Both the position numbers and the translations under genes were made by a program. Below the pieces are notes generated by a model, which had not been told where the DNA came from, made no database searches, and saw only the letters and a list, made by a program, of their open reading frames with translations. Positions 46,117 to 54,437 of a stretch of 64,000 bases of DNA are shown in pieces. Source of the stretch: Alphaproteobacteria bacterium (GTDB lineage Bacteria > Pseudomonadota > Alphaproteobacteria > Rhizobiales > Xanthobacteraceae); NCBI GenBank assembly GCA_037200445.1, contig JBBCGH010000001.1:4271162-4335161 (forward strand), given 5' to 3'. Numbering within the stretch: the first letter of the stretch is position 1; every line of letters starts with the position of its first letter.

Positions 46117-46728
46117 ATGAAACGCGTTCTTGCAGGACTTTTCCTTGTTGCGGCTGCGGCGTTCGCCTATGCGCCCGCCGCGTTGACCCAGGGCGGGACC
46201 GTCCTGTTCGACGGCAAGAATCTCGATCACTTCAACAAGGTCGGCGACGCCAACTGGCGCCTCGAGGATGGGACGGTGGTGGCCGACAAGGGAAACGGCT
46301 TTCTGGTGACGAAAGAGCAGTATGGCGACTTTCAGCTGCGCGCGGAGTTCTGGGTCGGCCCCGACGCGAACAGCGGCATCTTCATCCGCGCCACCGATCC
46401 GCAGAAGCTCACCGCCACCAACGGCTATGAGGTGAACATCTGGGACGACCGCCCGGAGAAGGATTACGGGACCGGCGCGATCGTCGGCGTCGCCAAAGTC
46501 GATCCGATGCCGAAGTCGGTCGGCCAGTGGAACACCTACGAGATCACCGCCAAGGGCGACACGTTCACCATCGTGCTCAACGGCAAGAAGACCGTCGAAG
46601 GCAAGGACGGCAAACATCCCAAGGGCTACATCGGGCTGCAGCACGGGCTCGGCAACAAGGACGCGGCCGGGGTCCAGAACGACAAGGGCGTGGTGAAATT
46701 CCGCAAGGTCGAGATCAAGCCGCTGTAA
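46117..46728 (+). CDS. Exported DUF1080 (3-keto-disaccharide hydrolase-like) protein
   Basis: 203 residues. Signal peptide about 1-24. The jelly-roll DUF1080 domain starts VLFDGKNLDHFNK with WRLEDGTVVADKGNGFLVTK, then FWVGPDANSGIFIRA and QWNTYEITAKGD, and ends GYIGLQHG. Family members have been linked to glycoside metabolism, including 3-keto-glycoside hydrolysis. Here it is a single domain with no partner. Confidence 0.9.
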   Translation: MKRVLAGLFLVAAAAFAYAPAALTQGGTVLFDGKNLDHFNKVGDANWRLEDGTVVADKGNGFLVTKEQYGDFQLRAEFWVGPDANSGIFIRATDPQKLTATNGYEVNIWDDRPEKDYGTGAIVGVAKVDPMPKSVGQWNTYEITAKGDTFTIVLNGKKTVEGKDGKHPKGYIGLQHGLGNKDAAGVQNDKGVVKFRKVEIKPL

Positions 46729-46736
46729 AACTCCGC

Positions 46737-46885
46737 CGTCATCCTGAGGCGGCCACCATAACGCGTCGAAGACGCGCGTAAACGCGCTTATGGCGGCCCT
46801 CGAAGGATGGCGCACGGCAGGACCGAGCCCGTGGCCATCCTTCGAGACGCCATGCTGCGCATGGCTCCTCAGGATGAGGCCACTT
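46737..46885. repeat. CATCCTTCGAGACGC family intergenic repeat (copy 3)
   Basis: GTCATCCTGAGGCGGCC, GCGCGTAAACGCGCTTATGG, CTCGAAGGATGGC, then CATCCTTCGAGACGCC and CTCCTCAGGATGAGG. Two inverted arms make a double hairpin. It separates the DUF1080 gene from the convergent TctC gene, so a terminator role is plausible. Confidence 0.75.
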
Positions 46886-46886
46886 C

Positions 46887-47876
46887 CTACCCCGTCTTGA
46901 TGTTCACCTCGCGCACGATGCGCGCATACTTCTCGCTGTCCGCGCGCGCGAGCTTGGCGAGGCGCTCGATATCGCCGCCGACCGCTTCGGTGCCAGCCTT
47001 GAACAGGGTGTCGCGCGCGGATTTTTCGGCGAGCGCCTTGTCGCATTCGGCATTGAGCCGCGCGATGACCGCTCCCGGCGTGCCGAGCGGCGCGAAGGCC
47101 GCGAACCACGATTCGAGCGCCACGCCCGGATAACCGGACTCCTGCAACGTCGGCAGGTCCGGCATGGTCGGCGCGCGCGCCTCGCCGGACTGCGCAATCA
47201 GCCTGATCGTCCCGGCGAGCCCGTGCGGAAGGGTCGCGGTCGGCCCGAGGATTGCGAGCTTCACGTGCCCCGCGAGCAAGTCGTTGATCGCCTGGCCGGC
47301 GCCGCGATACGGCACGTGTTCCAGCCTGATGTCGGCGACCTTGGCGAACCACTCCATCAGGACGTGCTGGTTCGAGCCGACGCCGGACGTGGCGCAACCG
47401 AGACTCGACATTTTCTTCAGGGAAGCCACCAGTTCGGCGACCGACTTCACCTCCAGCGACGGGTGCACCGCGAGCACCTGCGGCTGACGCCCGAGCAGGC
47501 TCACCGGCATCACATCCTTCAGGTAGTCGACGTTGAGCTTGAGCACGTGCGGCGCGCTCGCGATGTTGTCGTTCGCGATGAGGAAATTGTAGCCGTCGTT
47601 CGGCGCCTTGATCCCGGCCTCGATGCCGATGGTGCCGCCCGCGCCGCCAGTGCGGTTCTCGATGAACACCTGCTGGCCGAGGCTGCGCGAGATCGGCTCA
47701 CCGACGAGCCGCGCGATGAAATCGAGCCCGCCGCCGGCCGCCAGATGCACGATGAAGCGCACCGGCCGGTTCGGCCAGTCCTGCGCGCGGGAAACATGCG
47801 GAGCGAGCAGCGCCGCGCCAGAAGCGGCTGCGCCTTTGACGAATCTACGCCGGCCGATGCGCATGTTTCCCGCCAC
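46887..47876 (-). CDS. Tripartite tricarboxylate receptor TctC/Bug family (orphan)
   Basis: 329 residues; an ATG four codons in is an alternative start. Tat signal IGRRRFVKGAAASGAALL, then VRFIVHLAAGGGLDFIAR, IENRTGGAGGTIGIEA, APNDGYNFL and HVPYRGAGQAINDLLAGHV. No tctAB adjoins. It is the first of three minus-strand TctC genes between 46.9 and 52.6 kb. Confidence 0.92.
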   Translation of the reverse strand: MAGNMRIGRRRFVKGAAASGAALLAPHVSRAQDWPNRPVRFIVHLAAGGGLDFIARLVGEPISRSLGQQVFIENRTGGAGGTIGIEAGIKAPNDGYNFLIANDNIASAPHVLKLNVDYLKDVMPVSLLGRQPQVLAVHPSLEVKSVAELVASLKKMSSLGCATSGVGSNQHVLMEWFAKVADIRLEHVPYRGAGQAINDLLAGHVKLAILGPTATLPHGLAGTIRLIAQSGEARAPTMPDLPTLQESGYPGVALESWFAAFAPLGTPGAVIARLNAECDKALAEKSARDTLFKAGTEAVGGDIERLAKLARADSEKYARIVREVNIKTG

Positions 47877-47886
47877 GCTTAGTGCT

Positions 47887-48204
47887 TCACGGACACCGGC
47901 GCCGGGTCGCGATGATCTTGCTTGCGATCAATTGCTGCGTGACACCGCAGACATTCGCCGGCGCCGCCACCATCGTCCCCGTCGCGATGACGTAGGTCTT
48001 GGCCGGCGGCAGCACCACGTCCGCCTTGGCGGTCAGCATTACCTTGCGCGTGCCAGCCTGCAGCAGATGGCAGCCCGCGTAGCCCGAGGACGTGCAGCCG
48101 CGGACGGTTATCTGTTTGGCCGGTTTCGGCGCCGGCGCCGCCATCTCGGCGAGAGCCGGACCGGCAGCCAGCATCATACCGGCAATCACAAGCGTTCTGA
48201 TCAT
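47887..48204 (-). CDS. Small exported protein of unknown function
   Basis: 105 residues. Signal peptide MIRTLVIAGMMLAAGPALA. The mature part has three Cys (RGCTSSGYAGCHLL and NVCGVT), which may form disulfides, and TKVMLTAKADVVLPPA-like beta-strands. It lies 10 bp upstream of the TctC gene on the same strand, so it is likely co-transcribed. No family recognised. Confidence 0.65.
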   Translation of the reverse strand: MIRTLVIAGMMLAAGPALAEMAAPAPKPAKQITVRGCTSSGYAGCHLLQAGTRKVMLTAKADVVLPPAKTYVIATGTMVAAPANVCGVTQQLIASKIIATRRRCP

Positions 48205-48287
48205 TGTCTCCTCCCAGGCGTCAGTTCAGTCTGACGGTACGATTATTCTCCCTGTCGCCCGCGCGGATGGCAAGGTGCGGCAACGCG

Positions 48288-49154
48288 TCAGGCTTGCGCC
48301 CTGTACCAATCCAGAATCCTCGCGCCGTCCCAGGCGGCGACGCCGGGGCGGCTCAGCACCGCCTCGAAGGCGCGGCGCACGTGATTGATGCGGTGCGGCA
48401 CGCCGGAGAGATAAGGATGCATCGCGATCGCCATGATCTTCGGGCGCTCGGCGGATTCCGCGTAGAGGCACTCGAAGTGGTCCATCACGCGCGCATGCAT
48501 TTCGCTCGACGGATGATGCCCGAGCGCCATCAGCACGATGTCGTGCAGTTCGAAATTGTAGGGGAGCGCCACAACCGGCTTGTGCGCGGTCTCGAGCGTG
48601 ACCGGCTCATCGTCGAGCACCCAGTCGCCGATATACTCGATGCCGGCGGCGGAGAGATGGTCGAGCGTGTCGAAAGTCTGCGTCAGCCCGGGGCCGAACC
48701 AGCCGCGCGGCGCCCTGCCCCAGAACTTCGTGATGACCTCCACGGATTTCTCGATTACCGCCTTCTGGTCGTCGAGCTTGTGCATCGGCACCTGGTCGTA
48801 GCCGTGCGCGTTCAATTCCCAGCCGGCGTCGACGCAGGCCTGCGCGACCTGCGGATAGGTTTCGCAGACGCGCGCGTTGAGCGTCACGGTCGGCGCGATC
48901 TTCAACGCTTCGAGCATGCGCTTGAGGCGCCAGAAGCCGACGCGCATGCCGTATTCGTGCCAGGTCCAGTTCGGATGGTCGGGCAGCATCGGGGCGCCTT
49001 GCGGCGGCGAGATCACCATGCGCGCCATCGGCCGTGCCATGTCCCATTCTTCCAGCGCCAGCACCGGCCACACGATCAGCCGCAAGCCGTCGGGCAGCTT
49101 CAAGGGCTTGCGCCCTTCGATCGGCGAATAGGCGAGACGCTCGCGCGGATGCAT
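48288..49154 (-). CDS. Polysaccharide deacetylase (NodB/PuuE-like) family protein
   Basis: 288 residues. Features of the PuuE-like branch: WHEYGMRVGFWRLKRMLEAL, TLNARVCETYPQVAQACVDA, GWELNAHGYDQ and the His motif AMHPYLSGVPHR. The typical NodB TFDDG motif is absent, as in the allantoinase-type relatives. It may hydrolyse a small amide rather than a polysaccharide. It is 3 bp after the TctC gene at 49158, on the same strand, so they likely form an operon. Confidence 0.85.
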   Translation of the reverse strand: MHPRERLAYSPIEGRKPLKLPDGLRLIVWPVLALEEWDMARPMARMVISPPQGAPMLPDHPNWTWHEYGMRVGFWRLKRMLEALKIAPTVTLNARVCETYPQVAQACVDAGWELNAHGYDQVPMHKLDDQKAVIEKSVEVITKFWGRAPRGWFGPGLTQTFDTLDHLSAAGIEYIGDWVLDDEPVTLETAHKPVVALPYNFELHDIVLMALGHHPSSEMHARVMDHFECLYAESAERPKIMAIAMHPYLSGVPHRINHVRRAFEAVLSRPGVAAWDGARILDWYRAQA

Positions 49155-49157
49155 GGG

Positions 49158-50138
49158 CTATGCCGGCGTGAGTCCGGCGATCTTCGCGGCCTCTTTCGCC
49201 AACTCGTATTCTCGTCTGATGTAGCCGGCGAAGCCCTGCGGCGTCATCAGCGCATCCGGCACCAGCACCGCGCCGCTGATGAGCATCTTGCCCTGCAGAT
49301 CCTTGTCGTTCAGCGCCTTCACCAGCGCGGCCTCGAGCGCCTTCATGACGTCGGCGCCCGTGCCGGCCGGCGCCAGGAAGCCGACATAGCTCGCGGCGGT
49401 GAAATCCTTCACCCCCTGCTCGATCATCGTCGGCACGTCCGGCAGCTGCGGCGAACGCGTCTCCCACGCAACGCCGAGCACGCGCACCTTCCCGCCGCTG
49501 ACCTGCGGCAGCACGGTCGAGAGCTCGGTCACCGTACCGGTGATCGTGCCGGCGAGGAGGTCGGGCACGATGTTGCCGCCACCGCGATACGGCACATGCG
49601 TGATGTTGGCCCCGGTCGCCGCGCCGAAGCGCGCGAGCGTCATGTGCGAGGCCGAGCCCACGCCGGAGGTGCCGATGCTGGCTGGCGTTGTTTTCGTCAG
49701 CGCGACGAACTCGGAAATAGTGTTGGCCTTCACGTCGCCATTCACCGCAAGGCAATGCGGCGCGAGGTTCGCGAGCCCGACCGGCGCGAAATCTTTCTGC
49801 GGATCGTAGCCGAGCTTCGCCTGCACGAACGGGTTCACGGTGAGCGGGCCGTTCGATCCGAGAAACAGCGTGTAGCCGTCCGGCGCGGCCTTGGCGGCCA
49901 TGTCGGCGCCGAGGCTGCCGCCTGCGCCGGCGCGGTTTTCGACCACGATCGGATGCCCGAGCGTCCGCCCCATGGACTCGCCGACCAGGCGCCCCACGAA
50001 ATCGGCATTGCCGCCGGCCGCGAACGGCACGATCAGCCGGACCGGCTTGTCGGGGTATGCGGCGCGCGCAGAACGCGATGCGAGCGAAGTGAGCGGCGCG
50101 GCGGCGATGGTGGTGAGCAAGGTGCGGCGGGTGAGCAT
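49158..50138 (-). CDS. Tripartite tricarboxylate receptor TctC/Bug family (orphan)
   Basis: 326 residues from the ATG at 50138; longer frames run into non-coding sequence. Signal MLTRRTLLTTIAAAPLTSLA, then VRLIVPFAAGGNADFVGR, VENRAGAGGSLGADMA, APDGYTLFLGS and HVPYRGGGNIVPDLLAGT. It is paired with the PuuE-like deacetylase 3 bp downstream, which suggests that its ligand is the precursor or product of that hydrolase. Confidence 0.93.
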   Translation of the reverse strand: MLTRRTLLTTIAAAPLTSLASRSARAAYPDKPVRLIVPFAAGGNADFVGRLVGESMGRTLGHPIVVENRAGAGGSLGADMAAKAAPDGYTLFLGSNGPLTVNPFVQAKLGYDPQKDFAPVGLANLAPHCLAVNGDVKANTISEFVALTKTTPASIGTSGVGSASHMTLARFGAATGANITHVPYRGGGNIVPDLLAGTITGTVTELSTVLPQVSGGKVRVLGVAWETRSPQLPDVPTMIEQGVKDFTAASYVGFLAPAGTGADVMKALEAALVKALNDKDLQGKMLISGAVLVPDALMTPQGFAGYIRREYELAKEAAKIAGLTPA

Positions 50139-50254
50139 GGGTGGGCTCCGGGGCGTTTCTTGTGTTGTGTCTCTCAGAGCATACCAACGGAGGGAGCGGC
50201 AAGGCCAACCAGCTGGACTGCGGCATTGTTCCGCTGCGTATCGCGTGACTGCCC

Positions 50255-50593
50255 TTAGCGGACGAGCCGGTCGGCGCCCTGCCCGAGCACGGCTTGCAAG
50301 CTCCGCGACAGATGGTCTTCGCTGACCCCAAGCTCTGCTGCCAGTTGGTGAAGCGACAGCGACGGATCGGCCTGCAGATACCGCGCGACGCGCGCAAGGG
50401 CGCGATCCTGCTTGCCCCGATACGCTAGCCGCGCCAGCAAGGAGCGCCGTTCGAGATCGGCGCACTCCCCTGTTGCACTTTCATTCGGTCTTTCGACTTG
50501 GCCCGAAGCAACGGCGAGCGCCGCGCATACAAGGCGACCGCTCGCATTCCAGCCGTGATGGACGAGAAGATGATCGAAGATGCGGAAGGCCAT
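50255..50593 (-). CDS. Small helix-turn-helix protein
   Basis: 112 residues from the ATG at 50593; an ATG four codons upstream is possible. The C-terminal half has ARVARYLQADPSLSLHQLAA then ELGVSEDHLSRSLQAVLG, a helix-turn-helix of the AraC second-motif kind. The N-terminal half (IFDHLLVHHGWNASGRLV) is not recognised. It may be a short regulator or a remnant of an AraC-type one. No partner is obvious. Confidence 0.5.
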   Translation of the reverse strand: MAFRIFDHLLVHHGWNASGRLVCAALAVASGQVERPNESATGECADLERRSLLARLAYRGKQDRALARVARYLQADPSLSLHQLAAELGVSEDHLSRSLQAVLGQGADRLVR

Positions 50594-50687
50594 GTGCTGC
50601 TCCATCGTTCAAGCAATGGAGCAGGATCGCCGCGCGGGCGGCCTCAGCCGACCCAATTCATCCGCCCGATTTCCGGATACGCGAACC

Positions 50688-51377
50688 TCAAAACTTCAGC
50701 ACCCTCACCCATCGCGCCACATCGATCAGCGCCGCGAATGCGGCGGCCACATAGGTGAAGGCGGCGGCGGTAAGCACGTGGCGCGCGGCGGGAAGATCGC
50801 CGGCCGAGAGATAGCGCCCGCGCGTGAGCACCGGCAGCGCCTTGCCGAAGCTCGCGTCGAACTGGACAGGGAGCGTCGTGACATGCACCACGATACGGAT
50901 CGCGAGCAGCGCCAGCGCAGCAACGACTTGCAGGACCGCGGCCGCGGGCGACTTGATCAGCAGGAACACGAACGGCGTCGCCAGCATGATCACACTCGCC
51001 AGCCGCTCGACCCAGACGAGCTGCTTCACGAGCGCGAGGCGCCGCGCAAAGGCGGGCTCGCCGCGCGCGTGCTGCACGGCGTGCGAGACCTCGTGCGCCG
51101 CGACCGCCGCGGCCGCGACCGAGCGTCCGTCGTAATGCGCCGCCGTGAGGCGCACGGCGCGCGCTTCCGGGTCGTAGTGGTCGCCCTTGTCGGTCGGCTC
51201 GACCGCGACGCCGGCGAGGTCCGCCTCGTCGAGCAGATGGCGCGCAAGCTGCGCGCCGGTGCCCGGCAGGTCGGGCCGGTCCGCGCCATGGCGCGCGAGC
51301 ACACGCCGCACCCAGAGCTGCGGGCCGAACAGCAGCGTGAGGAGCAGAAGCCCGCCGATGGCGAGGAGGATGGGCAT
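50688..51377 (-). CDS. Membrane zinc metallopeptidase (YugP-like, Zn_peptidase_2)
   Basis: 229 residues. An N-terminal helix (PILLAIGGLLLLTLLFG) and two or three hydrophobic segments further on (ASVIMLATPFVFLLI, VVAALALLAIRIVV, LTAAAFTYVAAAFAALI). The zinc motif AAHEVSHAVQH (HExxH) is at about residues 93-97, after DYDPEARAVRLT-like RAVRLTAAHYDG. The family is a conserved inner-membrane peptidase with unknown targets. Confidence 0.92.
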   Translation of the reverse strand: MPILLAIGGLLLLTLLFGPQLWVRRVLARHGADRPDLPGTGAQLARHLLDEADLAGVAVEPTDKGDHYDPEARAVRLTAAHYDGRSVAAAAVAAHEVSHAVQHARGEPAFARRLALVKQLVWVERLASVIMLATPFVFLLIKSPAAAVLQVVAALALLAIRIVVHVTTLPVQFDASFGKALPVLTRGRYLSAGDLPAARHVLTAAAFTYVAAAFAALIDVARWVRVLKF

Positions 51378-51410
51378 GGGAGCGAATTATCCCCGATCAT
51401 CGCTCCGCGT

Positions 51411-51532
51411 GTCATCCCGGCCGAGCGAAGCGAGAGCCGGGATCCAAAACCCCGAAACTATCCGTATCACTGTGGCCGGAGTTTATGGATCCCGGGTCTC
51501 GGCCTTCGGCCTCGCCCGGGATGACAGTGGAG
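51411..51532. repeat. GTCATCCCGG...CCGGGATGAC intergenic inverted repeat (copy 2)
   Basis: Begins GTCATCCCGGCCGAGCGAAG and ends CGCCCGGGATGACAG, with an inner GGATCCAAAACC / GGATCCCGGGTC part, as in copy 1 at 8226-8340. A short extra CCCGGGATGACAG follows at 51540-51552. It separates two minus-strand genes. Confidence 0.8.
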
Positions 51533-51557
51533 GGTGTCGCCCGGGATGACAGCGGAG

Positions 51558-52538
51558 CTAGTTCTCCACCCTGATGTTCGCCTCGCGCACGATCTTGCCG
51601 AACTTCTCCGTTTCGCTGCGCACGAAGGCCGCATACTCGCTCGCGCTCATCGGGCGCGGCACGATGCCCTGCCCTTGCAGGAAATCCGCGATCTTCTTCT
51701 CGGCGAGACCCGCGTTGACCACGTCATTGAGCTTGCCGATCGCGCCCTCCGGCGTGCCGCCGGTCGCGAACAGGCCGAACCAGTTCAAGAGCTCGTAGTC
51801 CTTCAGCTCCGGCCCCGCCTCGGCGAGCGGCGCGACGTCGGGAAGCTGCGGCATGCGCTCGCGCGAGGTGACGGCGACTGCGCGGATCTTGCCGTCCTGC
51901 ATCAGCGGCAGCGCGGCGGCGAGGCTCGCAAAGCTCATGGTGACGGCGCCGGTCGCAACGTCGGTCACCGCCGGCGCCGAGCCGCGATAGGGCACATGAA
52001 GCACATCGGTGCCGGCCATGTGGTTCATCAATTCGCCCGCAAGCTGCTGCGGATTGCCGATGCCGGACGACGAGAACGAGAGCTTGCCGCGGTTCGCGCG
52101 CGCGTAGGCGATCAACTCCTTGGCGTCCTTCACCGGCGTTCCGGCCGCGACCACCACCACGCAGGGCACGATTCCGATGAGCGCGACCGCGGAGAGCTCG
52201 CGCGCCGGGTCGTAGCTCATCTTGTCCTTGTAGAGATGCTGGTTGATCGCGACCTCGCCGGAGGCCGCCATCAGCAGCGTGAGGCCGTCGGGCGCGGCCT
52301 TGGCGACCGCGTTCGAGGCGATCATCGCGCTCGCGCCCGGCCGGTTCTCGACGATGACGGTTTGATTGAAGGCCGCCTTCATCTGCTCGGCGAAAAGCCG
52401 CGCGACCAGATCGATCCCGCCGCCGGCCGGATAGCCCGCGAGGATCTTGATCGGCCGCTCCGGCCAAGCCTGCGCGCGGGCGGGGGTGGTGGCCAGAGCG
52501 GCGAGGCCGGTGGCGGTGAATTGTCGTCGATTGAGCAC
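51558..52538 (-). CDS. Tripartite tricarboxylate receptor TctC/Bug family (orphan)
   Basis: 326 residues. Signal MLNRRQFTATGLAALATTPA with twin Arg, then IKILAGYPAGGGIDLVAR, VENRPGASAMIASNAV, APDGLTLLMAAS and HVPYRGSAPAVTDVATG. No transporter genes are adjacent. The 269 bp upstream hold no other gene. Confidence 0.93.
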   Translation of the reverse strand: MLNRRQFTATGLAALATTPARAQAWPERPIKILAGYPAGGGIDLVARLFAEQMKAAFNQTVIVENRPGASAMIASNAVAKAAPDGLTLLMAASGEVAINQHLYKDKMSYDPARELSAVALIGIVPCVVVVAAGTPVKDAKELIAYARANRGKLSFSSSGIGNPQQLAGELMNHMAGTDVLHVPYRGSAPAVTDVATGAVTMSFASLAAALPLMQDGKIRAVAVTSRERMPQLPDVAPLAEAGPELKDYELLNWFGLFATGGTPEGAIGKLNDVVNAGLAEKKIADFLQGQGIVPRPMSASEYAAFVRSETEKFGKIVREANIRVEN

Positions 52539-52807
52539 GCGGGTTCCCTCTCGCTCGTCAAAGGGGGCCCATCCGTGGCTCCCTGATTCGCCAACTGTTT
52601 ACCCTACGGCGGTTTTCCGCCAAGGAGCCTTCGTCGGAACGGCGGAATCCCGCTAAACCTGTCTATTCATTCATTTTTTCCGCAATGCGGCTCCAAATTT
52701 CGGACAAATTGCGCGCGCTTATTATGGTACCCGCCGCGCTGCGGATACATTAGCGCTTCACCGCGTTCCGGAGGAATGGCCGGACGCCAAACGAGGTCCA
52801 CCACTCC

Positions 52808-53149
52808 ATGATGAAGACTCTCACCACCCTTACCGCCGCCGCGACCGTTGCGGCAGCGCTCCTGGCTGCGCCGACCGACGCCAACGCGCAGTGGCGCCGC
52901 GGCTGGGGCCCGGGCGCCGTCGGCCTCGGCATTCTCGGCGGCGTCGCCGCCGGCGCCATCGTCGGCAGCGCGATCGCCAATTCGTATGGGCCGGCCTACG
53001 TCGTGCAGCCGGGCTATGTGCCTTACGCGGCTTACGGCGGCCCGGTTCCGGTCGGCTGCCCCGGCGGCTACTGGGCGCGCATGCCGGTGATGGACGCATA
53101 CGGCAACGTGATCGGCTATCGCGGCCGCCCGCGCTTCTTCTGCCCGTAA
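52808..53149 (+). CDS. Small exported Gly-rich protein
   Basis: 113 residues; MM at the start leaves a choice of two adjacent ATGs. Signal peptide about 1-28 ending TDANAQW. A Gly/Ala-rich stretch (GAVGLGILGGVAAGAIVGSA) precedes a Tyr/Pro-rich part (PAYVVQPGYVPYAAYG) and a Cys pair (GCPGGY ... FFCP). It resembles the glycine-zipper small envelope proteins of rhizobia. Function unknown. It ends before a strong terminator. Confidence 0.8.
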   Translation: MMKTLTTLTAAATVAAALLAAPTDANAQWRRGWGPGAVGLGILGGVAAGAIVGSAIANSYGPAYVVQPGYVPYAAYGGPVPVGCPGGYWARMPVMDAYGNVIGYRGRPRFFCP

Positions 53150-53175
53150 GCGCATCCGGACAGTCTGAGTTTGGA

Positions 53176-53203
53176 CCGGCCGCGCCCTTGCGCGGCCGGT
53201 TTT
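53176..53203. terminator. Strong terminator between convergent genes
   Basis: Ten-base stem CCGGCCGCGC / GCGCGGCCGG with loop CCTT, then TTTTCATTT on the plus strand. It lies between the Gly-rich gene and the minus-strand transglycosylase end and can serve the former. Confidence 0.88.
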
Positions 53204-54420
53204 CATTTCTGCATGTGGTCGAGCACGGCCTGCGAGGGCCAGCAGTCGAGCGGCAGGCCGTTCGCCTTCTGGTACGCACCGAGCGCGGCGCGCGTCAGCA
53301 TGCCTGCCTTGCCGTCGATCTTGTCGCTGTAGAGGCCGCGGCGCGTGAGCTCGCGCTGCATGCGTTCGAGCGCCACGGATGGAAGCTGCGCAACCTTGCT
53401 CCACGCCTGTTCGAACGGCGGCGCGCCCGCGATGCGGTCGGCGAGATGACCGACGAACAGCACGTAGAGATCGGAGTAATTGTAGTCCTTGAGCGCGAAG
53501 TAATTCTTCGTCACGAAGAACGCGGGGCCGTACGGGCCAGCAGGCATCAGCAGCGAGGCCTCCTGCGCCAGCTCGGCCGCGGAAAGCCGTGCGGAGCGCG
53601 CCGGCGCGGTGCCGCGCTTCACCCATTCGCCGATCGCCGCCTTCACGTCGGGCTGCGCGATGGTGCAGTCGATCTCGCGCGGAGTTTTCACCTCGTAGGC
53701 CCAGCGCTGCCCACGTTGCCAGCCGAGCTCGGCCAGGTGGTTGGCAATGGTGCCGAGCACGTCCGGCGTGGAATTCCAGATGTCGCGCCTGCCGTCGCCG
53801 TCGAAGTCGATCGCGTATTTGTAGAAGCCCGATGGCAGAAGCTGCGGCTGGCCCATCGCGCCGGCCCAGGACGAGCGCAGGTTCGCGAGCGTGACGTGGC
53901 CCTCTTCGAGCATCTTCAGCGCGAGCAGCAATTCCTCGCGGAACTGCTCCTTGCGCCGCCCCAGATACGCCTGCGTCGCGAGCGCGCGGATCGCGCCGTA
54001 GGGAAGCTTCGCCGATCCGTAGTTGGTCTCGCGCGCCCAGATTGCCAGCACGATCGGACCCGGCACGCCGAAGCGCTGCTCGATTTGCGCCAGCGTCGCG
54101 CGGTGCTTTTCCGCGAGGGCGCGTCCCTGCGCCGCCAGCGCGGTGAATGCTGTTTCCTTCAAATACTCCGCAGGCGTCTGCACGAACTCGGCCTGCGCTC
54201 CCTGCCGGTCCGGCCGGCCCGGGATCACCAGATCGGGGAGCGACAAATCGGGCTCGAGGCCGCGCGTCGCCGTATCGAAGGTCGCGCGCGAGACGCCGAG
54301 CTCACGCGCGGCGGGATACAAGCCTTGGAGCCACTGCTGGAACGCCGCGTCGGCGCGGAGCGGCAGCGGCGACAGAACGAGCGCCGCAGCCACGATGCGC
54401 GCAAAAAACCCCGCCGCCAT
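53203..54420 (-). CDS. Lytic murein transglycosylase (MltB-like) with peptidoglycan-binding domain
   Basis: 405 residues from the ATG at 54420; a longer frame reads into the upstream gene. Signal peptide MAAGFFARIVAAALVLSPLP, cleaved near LRADA. The catalytic Glu lies in AIWARETNYGS (about residue 115), followed by SSWAGAMGQPQLLPSGFYKY and DFDGDGRRDIW, as in SltB/MltB. The C-terminal PG_binding_1 domain starts QRELTRRGLYSDKIDGKAG. It cleaves glycan strands of peptidoglycan in the periplasm. The NHL-repeat gene lies 17 bp upstream, so the two are probably one operon. Confidence 0.94.
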   Translation of the reverse strand: MAAGFFARIVAAALVLSPLPLRADAAFQQWLQGLYPAARELGVSRATFDTATRGLEPDLSLPDLVIPGRPDRQGAQAEFVQTPAEYLKETAFTALAAQGRALAEKHRATLAQIEQRFGVPGPIVLAIWARETNYGSAKLPYGAIRALATQAYLGRRKEQFREELLLALKMLEEGHVTLANLRSSWAGAMGQPQLLPSGFYKYAIDFDGDGRRDIWNSTPDVLGTIANHLAELGWQRGQRWAYEVKTPREIDCTIAQPDVKAAIGEWVKRGTAPARSARLSAAELAQEASLLMPAGPYGPAFFVTKNYFALKDYNYSDLYVLFVGHLADRIAGAPPFEQAWSKVAQLPSVALERMQRELTRRGLYSDKIDGKAGMLTRAALGAYQKANGLPLDCWPSQAVLDHMQK

Positions 54421-54437
54421 CGCGCTGCCGCCCCGCC

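Noticed and set aside
47887..47920. Frameshift at the end of the small Cys-rich exported protein
   Set aside because: An alternative frame reads on for a few codons, but with no homologue to compare there is no reason to prefer it.
48288..49154. Calling the deacetylase an allantoinase linked to the hydroxyisourate-hydrolase-like gene
   Set aside because: They are 24 kb apart, the catalytic residues of the latter are altered, and no other purine breakdown gene is present.
48204..50258. 684-codon plus-strand open frame, and similar long frames at 26300-27553, 52891-54519, 24657-26051 and 13584-14912 (minus)
   Set aside because: They lie opposite clear genes with recognised motifs, are rich in Arg/His/Pro/Ala as expected for the antisense of GC-rich coding DNA, and show no domains.
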